Source of the DNA: Azospirillum thermophilum
GTDB taxonomy: Bacteria; Pseudomonadota; Alphaproteobacteria; Azospirillales; Azospirillaceae
Assembly: GCF_003130795.1 (NCBI RefSeq)
Contig: NZ_CP029352.1
Coordinates: forward strand, 1,094,001-1,158,000
Direction of reading: 5' to 3'
Length of the DNA stretch: 64,000 bases
Part shown: piece after piece, positions 42,528 through 51,846 of the stretch
How the letters are laid out: the number at the start of each line of letters is the position of its first letter
Position numbering within the stretch: position 1 is the stretch's first letter
Notes under the pieces: generated by a model
What the model was told of the DNA's origin: nothing
What the model saw: only the letters and a program-made list of their open reading frames with translations
Database searches by the model: none
Position numbers and translations under genes: made by a program

Positions 42528-43004
42528 GTGGCGGCAAGGAAAGGCATGGAGCCGGCGACGCCGCCCCGAATCGACGGGCGGATCTTCCTCATCCTGTCGG
42601 CCCTGCTGATCGCGCTGGCCGGTGCCGGGACCGGCGGCATGCTGATCCTGAAGCCGGCGACCGCCCACACCGCCCGGCAGGCCGACCGTGCGGTCACCGG
42701 GGTCGCGACCTATATCCCGCTGCCGGCGATGAGCGTGTCGTTCAACGACGGGATGCGCCAGCGCGACCTGCAGCTCCGCCTCGTGCTGGAGATGGACCCG
42801 GGCGTGCAGGCCAAGCTGGTGGAGCCGCTGATCCCGCGCATCGCCGATGCCGTCAGCGTCCGCATGCAGGAGTTCGAGGCGGCAGAGCTGCGCGGCAGCG
42901 ACGGGCCGCTCTTCATCAAGGACGCCGTGCGCTACACCGCGGGCAAGGTGCTGCGCCCGCTGCCGGTGCGCCAGGTGCTGATCCAGGACATGCTGATGCG
43001 CTGA
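42528..43004 (+). CDS. FliL-like membrane protein
   Basis: A 158-residue protein with one N-terminal helix (about residues 18-40) and a periplasmic domain of FliL type: a MSVSFNDGMRQRDLQLRLVLEMD segment, then a final strand-helix ending RQVLIQDMLMR. FliL supports the flagellar stator. No flagellar genes are adjacent, so this may be a stand-alone paralogue. GTG start supported by GAGGAG upstream. Confidence 0.65.
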   Translation: MAARKGMEPATPPRIDGRIFLILSALLIALAGAGTGGMLILKPATAHTARQADRAVTGVATYIPLPAMSVSFNDGMRQRDLQLRLVLEMDPGVQAKLVEPLIPRIADAVSVRMQEFEAAELRGSDGPLFIKDAVRYTAGKVLRPLPVRQVLIQDMLMR

Positions 43005-43088
43005 GGGCCCGGCCCCTCCCTCCCACTCGTCCGTCCCGGCCACGCCTCCCATATCCTGTCGATCCCCTCGACAGGGCTGCCGGAATGC

Positions 43089-43113
43089 GGAACATTCCGG
43101 TGTCCCCGCCGTC
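43089..43113 (+). promoter_or_regulatory. weak EcfG-type promoter candidate upstream of gor
   Basis: GGAAC at 43089-43093, 16-base spacer, then CGTC (consensus CGTT). About 45 bases before the gor start codon. Confidence 0.3.
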
Positions 43114-43155
43114 CCGCGGCGGAGGACGGCAAATGCGGACCGGAAGGAGACGGCT

Positions 43156-44529
43156 GTGGCCGAGTTCGATTTCGACCTCTTCACCATCGGTGCCGGTTCG
43201 GGCGGCGTCGCCGCCAGCCGGCGGGCGGCCTCCTATGGCGCCAGGGTGGCGATCTGCGAAGGAAGCCGGGTCGGCGGCACCTGCGTGATCCGCGGCTGCG
43301 TGCCGAAGAAGCTGCTGGTCTACGCCGCCCAGTTCCGCGACGGATTCGAGGATTCCTGCGGCTACGGCTGGTCGCACCATGCCGCCGCCTTCGACTGGGG
43401 CGCGCTGATCGCCCGCAAGGACGCCGAGATCGACCGGCTGAACGGCCTCTACATCAAGATGCTGGAGACCTCCGGCGTCCGGCTCTTCACCGGCTTCGGC
43501 CGCATCGTCGACCGCCATACGGTGGAGGTCGACGGCAAGCGCTACACCGCCCGCAACATCCTGATCGCCACCGGCGGCTGGCCGACCAGGCTGGACATCC
43601 CGGGGATCGAGCACACCATCACCTCGAACGAGGCGCTGGACCTCAAGACGCTGCCGCATTCGATCATCATCATCGGCGGCGGCTACATCGCGGTGGAGTT
43701 CGCCGGCATCTTCCGCGGACTGGGCGCCGAGGTCACGCTGATGATCCGCGGCGACGAGCTGCTGAACGGCTTCGACGACGACATCCGCATCGCGCTGGCG
43801 CAGGAGCTGCGCAAGCGCGGCATCACCATCGTCAACCGCGCCCGGCCGGTGAAGATCGAGCATGGCCCCGGCGGCTGCACGGTCACCGACCATCTCGGGC
43901 GGGAGCATTCGGCCGGCCTCGTCATGTCGGCCACCGGCCGGCGGCCCAACACCAGCGGGCTGGGGCTGGAGTCGGTCGGCATCACGGTGAACGAGGCGGG
44001 CGCCATTCCGGTGGACGAATGGTCGCGCACCAGCGTGGACAGCATCTACGCCATCGGCGACGTCACCGACCGCATGGCGCTGACGCCGATCGCCATCGCC
44101 GAGGGGCGGGCGCTGGCCGAGACGCTGTTCAACGACACCCCCTCCACCATCAGCTACGACAATGTGCCGACCGCGGTCTTCTCGCTGCCGCCGCTCGGCA
44201 CGGTCGGACTGACGGAGGCGGAGGCCCGCCGGCGCCATGCCAAGGTGGACATCTACAAGGCCGGCTTCCGCCCGATGAAGCACACGCTGTCCGGCCGGGA
44301 CGAGCGGGTGCTGATGAAGCTGGTGGTCGACGGCGAGAGCCAGCGGGTGCTGGGCTGCCACATGATGGGCATGGATGCGCCGGAGATCGTGCAGGCGCTG
44401 GGCATCGCCCTGAATTGCGGCGCCACCAAGCGCGACTTCGACCGCACCATCGCGCTGCACCCCTCCACCGCGGAGGAGTTCGTGCTGATGCGGGAGAAGG
44501 TGCCGGATCCGACCGCCAAGGACCTTTGA
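43156..44529 (+). CDS. gor: glutathione-disulfide reductase
   Basis: A 457-residue flavoprotein that keeps glutathione reduced using NADPH. Redox pair Cys43 and Cys48 (GTCVIRGCVPKK), FAD motif GAGSGG near residue 12, NADPH domain around IGGGYIAVEFAGIFRGLGAEVTLMIRG (Arg suits NADPH), and the C-terminal catalytic His in HPSTAEEF. GTG start with AAGGAGA upstream. Divergence of function to a related disulfide reductase is possible but the CxxxxC spacing and length fit Gor. Confidence 0.92.
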   Translation: MAEFDFDLFTIGAGSGGVAASRRAASYGARVAICEGSRVGGTCVIRGCVPKKLLVYAAQFRDGFEDSCGYGWSHHAAAFDWGALIARKDAEIDRLNGLYIKMLETSGVRLFTGFGRIVDRHTVEVDGKRYTARNILIATGGWPTRLDIPGIEHTITSNEALDLKTLPHSIIIIGGGYIAVEFAGIFRGLGAEVTLMIRGDELLNGFDDDIRIALAQELRKRGITIVNRARPVKIEHGPGGCTVTDHLGREHSAGLVMSATGRRPNTSGLGLESVGITVNEAGAIPVDEWSRTSVDSIYAIGDVTDRMALTPIAIAEGRALAETLFNDTPSTISYDNVPTAVFSLPPLGTVGLTEAEARRRHAKVDIYKAGFRPMKHTLSGRDERVLMKLVVDGESQRVLGCHMMGMDAPEIVQALGIALNCGATKRDFDRTIALHPSTAEEFVLMREKVPDPTAKDL

Positions 44530-44592
44530 CGGATCCCTGCCTCATTTCGTCATAGCCATAGGACAATAACGAGTAATCCGCCCCGGTTTTCC

Positions 44593-44617
44593 GGAACGTG
44601 CGGCAGGCCCCCCGGTT
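44593..44617 (+). promoter_or_regulatory. candidate EcfG-type stress promoter of manganese catalase
   Basis: GGAAC at 44593-44597, 16-base spacer, GGTT at 44614-44617: one base from the known alphaproteobacterial general-stress consensus GGAAC-N16/17-CGTT. It would give a leader of about 70 bases before the catalase ATG. Confidence 0.5.
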
Positions 44618-44692
44618 GACGGGAACGACCGGGGGCAGCCGGGCCTCGGCTGCCTCCCCAGGAACCCGACCAGACCGAGGGGACCCGCAAGC

Positions 44693-45598
44693 ATGTTCAT
44701 GCACAACAAGAACCTGATGTACACCGTCCGGGTGTCGGAGCCCGACCCGAAGCTCGCCGCCCTGATGCTGGAGCAGTTCGGCGGCCCGCAGGGAGAGCTG
44801 GCGGCGGCCATGCGCTATTTCACGCAGGGCATCGCCGACGAGGATCCGGGCCGCAAGGACATGCTGATCGACATCGCGACCGAGGAGCTGAGCCACCTGG
44901 AGGTGATCGGCTCGATCGTCGCCATGCTGACCAAGGGCGTAAAGGGCAAGCTGGCCGAGGCGGCGGAGGAGACGACCGACCTGCTGGCCAACATCACCCA
45001 GGGCAACGGCAGCCACACCCTGTCGCTGCTCTATGGCGGCGGGCCGGCGCTGACCAACTCCGCCGGGCAGCTCTGGAACGCCGGCTACATCGACTCCATC
45101 GGCGAGCCGACGGCCGACCTGCGCTCCAACATCGCCGCCGAGGCGCGCGCCAAGATCATCTATGAGCGGCTGATCAACGTCACCCCCGATCCGGGCGTGA
45201 AGGAGGCGCTGGGCTTCCTGATGACCCGCGAAGTGGCGCACCAGAAGATGTTCGAGAAGGCGCTCTACTCCATCGACAACAACTTCCCGCCGGGCAAGAT
45301 GCCGGGCATGCCGCAGTACACCGACAAGTACTACAACATGAGCCAGGGCGACGGCGACGCCCGCGGCCCGTGGAACCAGGGCGAGCAGTGGGAGTTCGTC
45401 GACGTCGCGTTCGGCCAGGGCCCGGTCAGCGGCGGCGAAGGCAAGCCGACCGTGCGGCTGGCCGCCGAGGAGCTGGCGGCCGTCGAGCAGACCGCCGCCC
45501 GCACCAAGTCGCGCACCGACGTCAACCCGGTGACGGGCGCCGACCTCGGCGCCGGGCCGGGTGCCGGCAAGACCACGACCACCGCCGGCAAGGTCTGA
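44693..45598 (+). CDS. manganese catalase
   Basis: A 301-residue non-heme catalase that disproportionates hydrogen peroxide with a dimanganese centre. The ligand set is visible: Glu in GELAAAMRYF, Glu-x-x-His in TEELSHLEV, Glu in NIAAEARAKIIYERL and Glu-x-x-His in REVAHQKMF. The long C-terminal tail is Ser/Thr/Lys-rich and ends TTTTAGKV, as is common in this family. An EcfG-like promoter upstream suggests general-stress control, matching the CsbD-like and DUF1328 genes in this window. Confidence 0.95.
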   Translation: MFMHNKNLMYTVRVSEPDPKLAALMLEQFGGPQGELAAAMRYFTQGIADEDPGRKDMLIDIATEELSHLEVIGSIVAMLTKGVKGKLAEAAEETTDLLANITQGNGSHTLSLLYGGGPALTNSAGQLWNAGYIDSIGEPTADLRSNIAAEARAKIIYERLINVTPDPGVKEALGFLMTREVAHQKMFEKALYSIDNNFPPGKMPGMPQYTDKYYNMSQGDGDARGPWNQGEQWEFVDVAFGQGPVSGGEGKPTVRLAAEELAAVEQTAARTKSRTDVNPVTGADLGAGPGAGKTTTTAGKV

Positions 45599-45608
45599 GG
45601 CCCCACCA

Positions 45609-45634
45609 CCCTCCCGCCCTTCGGGGCGGGAGGG
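45609..45634. terminator. stem-loop between convergent Mn-catalase and ampG genes
   Basis: 11-bp perfect stem CCCTCCCGCCC / GGGCGGGAGGG with a TTCG tetraloop. No T tract on either strand, so termination is likely but not certain. Confidence 0.6.
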
Positions 45635-45635
45635 C

Positions 45636-47012
45636 TCACTCCGCCGGCTTCAGGGCCGCCCCGCTGCGCTCCAGCCCCATCAGGCGGGTGAGCAGCAGCA
45701 GCGCCGGGATGGCGCCGGCCATCGACAGCAGGAAGAAGCTGCTCCAGTCCATCCGGTCGGCCAGCCAGCCGGAGGAGGCGCCGAACAGGTCGCCCCCCAG
45801 CTTGTAGAAACTCGACAGCAGAGCATACTGCGTCGCCGTGTAGGCCACGTTGCACAGGCCCGAGAGATAGGCCACGAAGGCCGCCGTGGCGATGCCGCCG
45901 CAGACATTCTCCACCGCGACCGTGACCGCCAGCGCCGAGACGTCGTGCCCGGCCCAGGCCAGGAAGACGAAGCCGAGGTTGGAGACCATCTGCATCAGCC
46001 CGCCGACCAGCAGCCCGCGCAGCACCCCGACGCGCCCGACCAGCAGCCCGCCCACCAGCCCGCCGATGATGGTGGCCCACAGGCCGAAGACCTTGGAGAC
46101 GGTGGCGATCTCCGACTTCTCGAAGCCGAGGTCGACATAGAAGGGCGAGGCCATCTGGCCGGCCAGCACGTCGCCCAGCTTGTAGGTGGCGATGAACAGC
46201 AGGATCACGACCCAGCCGCGCCGCGTCATGAACTGCGCGAAGGGCGCCACCACCGCGCCGTAGAGCCAGGACAGCAGGTCGGCCTGCCAGCCGCTCAGAT
46301 GCGGGCGCGCCGCCAGCCAGTCGGCCACCCGCTTCTCCCGCGCGGCCGAGTCCGCGCTCGCCGCCACCTTCGGCTCGCGGTTCAGCAGGATGGTGATCAT
46401 CCCGACCCCCATCAGCGCCGCCATCGAATAATAGGCGACGTGCCAGCCGAAGAACTCCGCGAGGTACAGGGCACCGGCCCCCGCCGCCAGCAGGCCGAAG
46501 CGGTAGCCCAGCACCAGCACCGCGGCGCCCGCCGCCTGCTCGTTCTCCTCCAGTATTTCGACGCGGTAGGCGTCGATGACGATGTCCTGGCTGGCCGAGC
46601 AGAAGGAGACGACCACCGCCAGGACCGCCGTCCACCAGAGATCCTCCACCGGATTGGTCGAGCCGAGCCCGACCAGGGCGGCGGCCAGCGCCACCTGCGT
46701 CACCAGCGCCCAGCCCCGCCGCCGCCCGAACAGCCGCGTCACCACCGGCAGCCGCAGCCGGTCGATCAGCGGCGCCCAGGCGAATTTCAGCGCATAGGGC
46801 ATGGTGACGAGCGCGAACAGTCCGATCGCCGTCTTGCTGACCCCGCCCTCGCGCAGCCAGACCGACAGGGTGGCTCCGGTCAGCGCCAGCGGCAGCCCTT
46901 CGGAAAATCCCAGGAACAGGATCGCCAGAACCCGGCGGTCGAGGTAGAGCGACGCGGCTTCGCGCCAGGACGACGGTTTCACGGACACCGACCTTCTTTG
47001 GGACCAGCTCAT
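45636..47012 (-). CDS. ampG: AmpG-like muropeptide permease (MFS)
   Basis: A 458-residue inner-membrane transporter with 12 or more helices. The N-terminus (LGFSEGLPLALTGATLSVWLREGGVSKTAIGLFALV) is the characteristic AmpG opening, and SFCSASQDIVIDAYRVE is a typical AmpG helix. AmpG imports anhydromuropeptides released by lytic transglycosylases for peptidoglycan recycling, which fits the transglycosylase gene in this window. The ATG at 47012 is chosen over the longer frame. Confidence 0.88.
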   Translation of the reverse strand: MSWSQRRSVSVKPSSWREAASLYLDRRVLAILFLGFSEGLPLALTGATLSVWLREGGVSKTAIGLFALVTMPYALKFAWAPLIDRLRLPVVTRLFGRRRGWALVTQVALAAALVGLGSTNPVEDLWWTAVLAVVVSFCSASQDIVIDAYRVEILEENEQAAGAAVLVLGYRFGLLAAGAGALYLAEFFGWHVAYYSMAALMGVGMITILLNREPKVAASADSAAREKRVADWLAARPHLSGWQADLLSWLYGAVVAPFAQFMTRRGWVVILLFIATYKLGDVLAGQMASPFYVDLGFEKSEIATVSKVFGLWATIIGGLVGGLLVGRVGVLRGLLVGGLMQMVSNLGFVFLAWAGHDVSALAVTVAVENVCGGIATAAFVAYLSGLCNVAYTATQYALLSSFYKLGGDLFGASSGWLADRMDWSSFFLLSMAGAIPALLLLTRLMGLERSGAALKPAE

Positions 47013-47218
47013 CCGTTTGTGTATAAGCGCGCCATCCGTCCCGTGCCAGTGGCGAGATTCGGCCCCTGTCCGGAACGCAGATTGCCGCAATGCCCCCTGA
47101 AATGGTGGAAAAGTTTCCGGGACTCGGGCTATAGAGGGGATCCCGCGGGCCGCGGCCCGGCCGAACGGCAACGGTCCGGCGGGGCAGTCCCTTCTGTCAT
47201 AGAGAGAGCAGGCGCGTC

Positions 47219-48607
47219 ATGGTGGAGCGTTGGTCACCCGACAGCTGGAGGTCGAAGCCGGCGAAGCAGCTGCCGACCTATCCGGACCCCTCCAAGGTCG
47301 AAGCGGTGGAGCAGCGCCTTGCCTCCTATCCCCCGCTGGTCTTCGCCGGCGAGGCGCGGCGGCTGAAGTCGATGCTGGCCAACGTGGCCGCCGGCAACGC
47401 CTTCCTGCTGCAGGGCGGTGACTGCGCCGAGAGCTTCGCCGAGTTCCACCCGAACAACATCCGCGACACCTTCCGCGTCCTGCTGCAGATGGCCGTCGTG
47501 CTGACCTTCGGCGCCGCCATCCCGGTGGTCAAGGTCGGCCGCATGGCCGGCCAGTTCGCCAAGCCGCGCTCGGCCGATACCGAGGTGATCGAGGGGGTCG
47601 AGCTGCCCTCCTACCGCGGTGACATCATCAACGGCTTCGACTTCACCGGCGAGGCCCGCGTTCCCGATCCGGAGCGCATGATGCAGGCCTACACCCAGGC
47701 CGCCTCGACGCTGAACCTGCTGCGCGCCTTCGCCCAGGGCGGCTATGCCGACCTGCACAAGGTTCACCAGTGGACGCTCGGCTTCGTCGAGCGCTCGCCG
47801 GCCGGGGAGCATTTCCAGGAGCTGGCGAACCGCCTGGACGAGGCGCTCGCCTTCATGGCCGCCTGCGGCATCACGGCGGACACCACGCCGCAGATCCGCG
47901 AGACCGACTTCTTCACCAGCCATGAAGCCCTGCTGCTGCCCTTCGAGCAGGCGCTGACCCGCGTCGACAGCACCACCGGCGACTGGTACGACGTCTCGGC
48001 GCACATGCTGTGGATCGGCGACCGCACCCGCCAGCCGGACGGCGCGCATGTCGAGTTCCTGCGCGGGGTGAAGAACCCGATCGGCCTGAAGTGCGGCCCG
48101 TCCACCGACCCGGACGAGCTGATCCGCCTGATCGACATCCTGAACCCGACCAACGAGCCGGGGCGCCTGACCCTGATCGTGCGGATGGGCTCGGACAAGG
48201 TGGCCGACAAGTTCCCGCCGCTGCTGCGCCGGGTCCAGCGCGAGGGCCGCACGGTGGTGTGGTCCTGCGACCCGATGCACGGCAACACCGTCAAGGCCTC
48301 CAACGGCTTCAAGACCCGCCCGTTCGAACGGGTGCTGGCCGAGGCCAAGGCCTTCTTCGCCGTGCATCAGGCCGAGGGCACCCATGCCGGCGGCGTCCAT
48401 TTCGAGCTGACCGGCCAGGACGTGACGGAGTGCACCGGCGGCGCCCAGGCGATCACCGACCACAAGCTGGCGCTGCGCTACCACACCGCCTGCGACCCGC
48501 GCCTGAACGCCAGCCAGTCGCTGGAGCTGGCCTTCCTGCTCGCCGAAGAGCTGAAGCGTGCCCGCAACCAGCGCGACGCCGCCCGCCGCGCCGCCGCGGC
48601 CGAGTGA
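47219..48607 (+). CDS. class II 3-deoxy-7-phosphoheptulonate (DAHP) synthase
   Basis: First enzyme of the shikimate pathway: phosphoenolpyruvate plus erythrose 4-phosphate to DAHP. The 462 residues are of the type II (plant/Mycobacterium-like) class. Family features are the [10 protein letters not shown] loop, [21 protein letters not shown], and [10 protein letters not shown] with metal and substrate ligands, plus [18 protein letters not shown]. Together with aroC (chorismate synthase) it supplies chorismate. A strong terminator follows. Confidence 0.95.
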   Translation: MVERWSPDSWRSKPAKQLPTYPDPSKVEAVEQRLASYPPLVFAGEARRLKSMLANVAAGNAFLLQGGDCAESFAEFHPNNIRDTFRVLLQMAVVLTFGAAIPVVKVGRMAGQFAKPRSADTEVIEGVELPSYRGDIINGFDFTGEARVPDPERMMQAYTQAASTLNLLRAFAQGGYADLHKVHQWTLGFVERSPAGEHFQELANRLDEALAFMAACGITADTTPQIRETDFFTSHEALLLPFEQALTRVDSTTGDWYDVSAHMLWIGDRTRQPDGAHVEFLRGVKNPIGLKCGPSTDPDELIRLIDILNPTNEPGRLTLIVRMGSDKVADKFPPLLRRVQREGRTVVWSCDPMHGNTVKASNGFKTRPFERVLAEAKAFFAVHQAEGTHAGGVHFELTGQDVTECTGGAQAITDHKLALRYHTACDPRLNASQSLELAFLLAEELKRARNQRDAARRAAAAE

Positions 48608-48658
48608 TCGCCTGGCTGTGACGGCCCGACGGTGACCGTCTGAAGAGCCCTGAAGAGC

Positions 48659-48699
48659 AAGGCCCTTCCTCCACCGCCGGAGGAAGGGCCTTCTTCATT
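48659..48699 (+). terminator. intrinsic terminator after DAHP synthase gene
   Basis: 14-bp perfect stem AAGGCCCTTCCTCC / GGAGGAAGGGCCTT with a 6-base loop, followed by CTTCATT, about 50 bases past the stop. Confidence 0.88.
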
Positions 48700-48752
48700 G
48701 GCCTGGCTGCGGGGGACCGGTTCCAGGGGGCCGGTTCGAGGGAGGCTCGTTT

Positions 48753-50345
48753 TCAGGAGTCCGGCCGGAAGCCCGGATGGTCGGGGATCCAGGGCCGGGC
48801 CGGCTCGCGGATGCTGAGGGCGCTGCAGTCGCCGGACTGCGTCAGGTCCAGCAGCGTCGCGCCGGCGTCGCGATAGACCTCGCGCGACAGCACGCGGCCG
48901 AGATTGGCCGCCGCGAACTCGAACAGGCGGATCTCGTCCACGCCGGACAGGGCCGTCCTGTGCGACCACACGAACCACACGCGGTGGCCGCAGATCCTGC
49001 GGAAGTCGGACAGCATGTAGTTCCAGTCCGCCCGCGGGTCCCGTCCGTAGACGACCGGCCCGTCGGCCGCGCGGGTCAGCGGCTCGCCATAGAAGCGGAA
49101 GGCCGGGACCGCGGCGTAATAGACATAGACGGCATCGCCCGGCTGCCGCCGCGCCGCGACATGGGCGACGCTCTTGTTCAGCTCCTCCCGGCCGAAGGCG
49201 GGGGTGCGCTTGAACTGCCAGGCGGCTTCCAGCGTCACCAGCCCGATCACCAGCACCCCGCAGAACAGGATGGGGATGCGCAGGCTGGGCGCGGCGGACG
49301 AGGCGGCGGCCAACCCGGCGGCCATCAGGTAGATGGCGGCGGGCGCCAGGAACAGGATGAAGCGCCCGGTCATCGGGTAGAACTGGAGCATCGAGGCCAG
49401 CGACGCCCCGGCCAGGATCGTCACGAAGAAGACCGCGAGGATCGGCGTCCGCCTCCAGGTCCGGATGAAGCCGATCATCGACAACAGCACGATCAGCGTG
49501 ACGCTGGAGGGCGGGAAGCCCCACCCTTCCGGCAGGCGCAGCAGGATCTTGACCGCGTCGGCGAAGTGGGACGGGTTCCACAGGTCGAGCGGGAGGAACC
49601 ACTCGCTCCAGTATTTGCGCATGGCGGCGATCAGCGCGCCGGAATCGCTGGCCACCAGCTTCAGCGTCCCGGCGAACACCGCCAGCCAGACCAGCCCGAT
49701 CACCGCCGCCACGGCCATGCCGCGGCGGTCGCGCTCGACGGCGGCGCGGATGAACAGGCTGCCGCCGACGCCGAGCAGGACGAAGGTCGCCGCATGGCTG
49801 AACAGCACGGCCGCCACCCCAAGCCCCAGCAGCGTCGCGATCCCCCTCCCGCTGCGCAGCAGCGCCGTGCCGTGGTCCAGCAGCAGCCCCATGAACAGCA
49901 CGGTGACGAGGACATCGACCGAATACTGCTTCAATTCCCCGGAGTAGTAGACCAGGGAGTTGAGGACGCTGAACAGGAAGATCGCCGCCGCCGCGCCGAA
50001 CAGGCTGAGATGGCGGTAGGCCAGCAGCGAGAACAGCAGCAGCGACGACACCCCGCAGGCGAAGGGCAGAAGACGCAGCGCGATCTCGCCGTGCCCGAAT
50101 ATGTCGGTGACCGCCTTGCTGACCAGCAGCCACAGGAAAGGAGCCGACTGGTCGTACTTCAGCGGAAGCAGAAGCCCGGAGTAAGGACGGTCGATGATGT
50201 TCAGCGCGATCATCGCCTCGTCCAGCCACAGGGGCCGCGACTGCAGCAGATGAAACGTGCGGAGCGCGATCCCCAGGAGAACCAGGGAGACCAGAATATA
50301 TCTGGTATTGGACCCATTGACCCCGACAAATGTGCGCGCGTTCAT
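48753..50345 (-). CDS. GT-C-like (ArnT/PMT-type) integral membrane protein
   Basis: A 530-residue polytopic protein with about 12 helices. The first periplasmic loop has PLWLDEAMIAL, the Asp-Glu motif characteristic of GT-C glycosyltransferases using polyprenyl-phosphate sugars, and LLPLKYDQSAPFLWLLV resembles their second loop. A soluble C-terminal domain of about 150 residues follows. Family placement as a glycosyltransferase is likely; donor, acceptor and role are unknown. No polysaccharide cluster surrounds it. Confidence 0.75.
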   Translation of the reverse strand: MNARTFVGVNGSNTRYILVSLVLLGIALRTFHLLQSRPLWLDEAMIALNIIDRPYSGLLLPLKYDQSAPFLWLLVSKAVTDIFGHGEIALRLLPFACGVSSLLLFSLLAYRHLSLFGAAAAIFLFSVLNSLVYYSGELKQYSVDVLVTVLFMGLLLDHGTALLRSGRGIATLLGLGVAAVLFSHAATFVLLGVGGSLFIRAAVERDRRGMAVAAVIGLVWLAVFAGTLKLVASDSGALIAAMRKYWSEWFLPLDLWNPSHFADAVKILLRLPEGWGFPPSSVTLIVLLSMIGFIRTWRRTPILAVFFVTILAGASLASMLQFYPMTGRFILFLAPAAIYLMAAGLAAASSAAPSLRIPILFCGVLVIGLVTLEAAWQFKRTPAFGREELNKSVAHVAARRQPGDAVYVYYAAVPAFRFYGEPLTRAADGPVVYGRDPRADWNYMLSDFRRICGHRVWFVWSHRTALSGVDEIRLFEFAAANLGRVLSREVYRDAGATLLDLTQSGDCSALSIREPARPWIPDHPGFRPDS

Positions 50346-50539
50346 TGTGCACCCATTTGTAACAATTGGCGGGTGGTGGCGGCATTACCGGCCCTGCACC
50401 CGATCGCTACAGGGACGGTTCCTCCTGATAATTCCGTCTTCGCAAATGCGGCAATGGGAATTAAGAGCAGCGGTTTAACACCGACGACACCGCGCTACCC
50501 GACGGGCTGAGGGACGCTGTCCGAAATCCGCCCCGGCGC

Positions 50540-51766
50540 TCAGTCGTCCCCGGAGCAGCCGTCGCGCAGCGACTCCCAGATGCGGGCGAACTCGTCCTGG
50601 TTCTGCACGAGCAGCGACAGCAGACGCGGGTCGAAGTGACGCTCCGGGGTGATGCGGTCGTCGCCCTGCGTCAGGATCGCCATGGTCCGCTCGTGCGGGA
50701 AGGCCGGCTTGTAGGGCCGCTTGCTGCGCAGGGCGTCGTAGCAGTCGGCGACGGCGACGATGCGCGCCGACAGGGGAATCGCCTCCCCGGCGAGGCCGTT
50801 GGGGTAGCCGGTGCCGGCCCATTGCTCGTGATGGCAGAGCGCGATGTCGGCGGCCATCTTCAGCCGGTCCGACGCGATCAGGATCTCGTGGCCGTAGACC
50901 GGATGGCGCTTCATCTCCGCCATCTCGCGCTCGTCCAGCCGGCCCTTCTTGCGCAGGATGGCCTGATCGACGCTCATCTTGCCGACGTCGTGCAGAGCGG
51001 CGGAAAAGCGGATCTCGGCGCAGAACTCCTCCGGGCAGCCGGCCCAGCGGGCCAGCGCGTAGGAGTATTCGTTGACGCGCAGGATGTGGTTGCCGGTGTC
51101 CTCGTCATGCAGTTCCGCCGCCTTGGCGAGCAGATGGACGGACACCATGAAGGCGCGCTCCGTCTCCTCCTGCAGTTCGGCGACCCGCCGCCGCTCCTTC
51201 GCCAGGGCGCGGTTGCGCTCCCTCAGCCGCTCGGTCGTCGCCGCCCGCTCCAGCGCCCGCCCCACCAGATGGTTGACCGGGGCGATCATCTCCTCATGCT
51301 CACGCAGGAAGGGCAGCGGGTCGGGGCAGCCGGGCAGCCGCCGGTTGATGAGCTGGACCACCCCGATCGACCGGCCGCCCACCCCCTTCAGCGCGAAGGT
51401 GAGGATCGAGCGGGTGCGGAAGCCGGTGTGCCGGTCGAAGGAGGGGTTGAAGCGGTAGGGCCGGTCCTTCGGGATCGCGTAGGCGTCCTCGATGAACACG
51501 GTGTCGCCGGTCAGCGCCACATAGCCGGCGATGGAGAAGAGGTCGGCCGGCAGACTGAAGGCCCGGCCGGGCGCCCGCACCACGTCGTTCTGCACGCTGA
51601 CCGCCGTCAGCTCGCGCGCCCGGCCCCGGCGATGCAGCATGAAGACGCTGCCGGCCTCCGCCCCGGTCAGCTCCCGGCACTTGTGCAGCACACGCTGGCT
51701 GACGGCCCGCACGGACTGGTCCGGCGACTCCTCGATGAACTCCAGGAACTGCTGCACCACGCTCAC
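50540..51766 (-). CDS. GAF and HD-GYP domain cyclic-di-GMP phosphodiesterase
   Basis: About 408 residues from GTG at 51766. An N-terminal GAF sensor (about 10-170) precedes an HD-GYP domain (about 210-390) with AALHDVGKMSV (HD) and HEQWAGTGYPNG (GYP), both intact. It should hydrolyse cyclic-di-GMP in response to a ligand or redox signal bound by GAF. The longer upstream ATG reading adds residues antisense to nothing useful and lacks the family start. Confidence 0.9.
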   Translation of the reverse strand: MSVVQQFLEFIEESPDQSVRAVSQRVLHKCRELTGAEAGSVFMLHRRGRARELTAVSVQNDVVRAPGRAFSLPADLFSIAGYVALTGDTVFIEDAYAIPKDRPYRFNPSFDRHTGFRTRSILTFALKGVGGRSIGVVQLINRRLPGCPDPLPFLREHEEMIAPVNHLVGRALERAATTERLRERNRALAKERRRVAELQEETERAFMVSVHLLAKAAELHDEDTGNHILRVNEYSYALARWAGCPEEFCAEIRFSAALHDVGKMSVDQAILRKKGRLDEREMAEMKRHPVYGHEILIASDRLKMAADIALCHHEQWAGTGYPNGLAGEAIPLSARIVAVADCYDALRSKRPYKPAFPHERTMAILTQGDDRITPERHFDPRLLSLLVQNQDEFARIWESLRDGCSGDD

Positions 51767-51846
51767 GCGACGAACCCCCTGCAGGCTGTGCGCGAAGAGG
51801 GTACCGCAGCGCAGCAGCCGGAAGAAGAGGAAGAGCCGGTTTCGCC

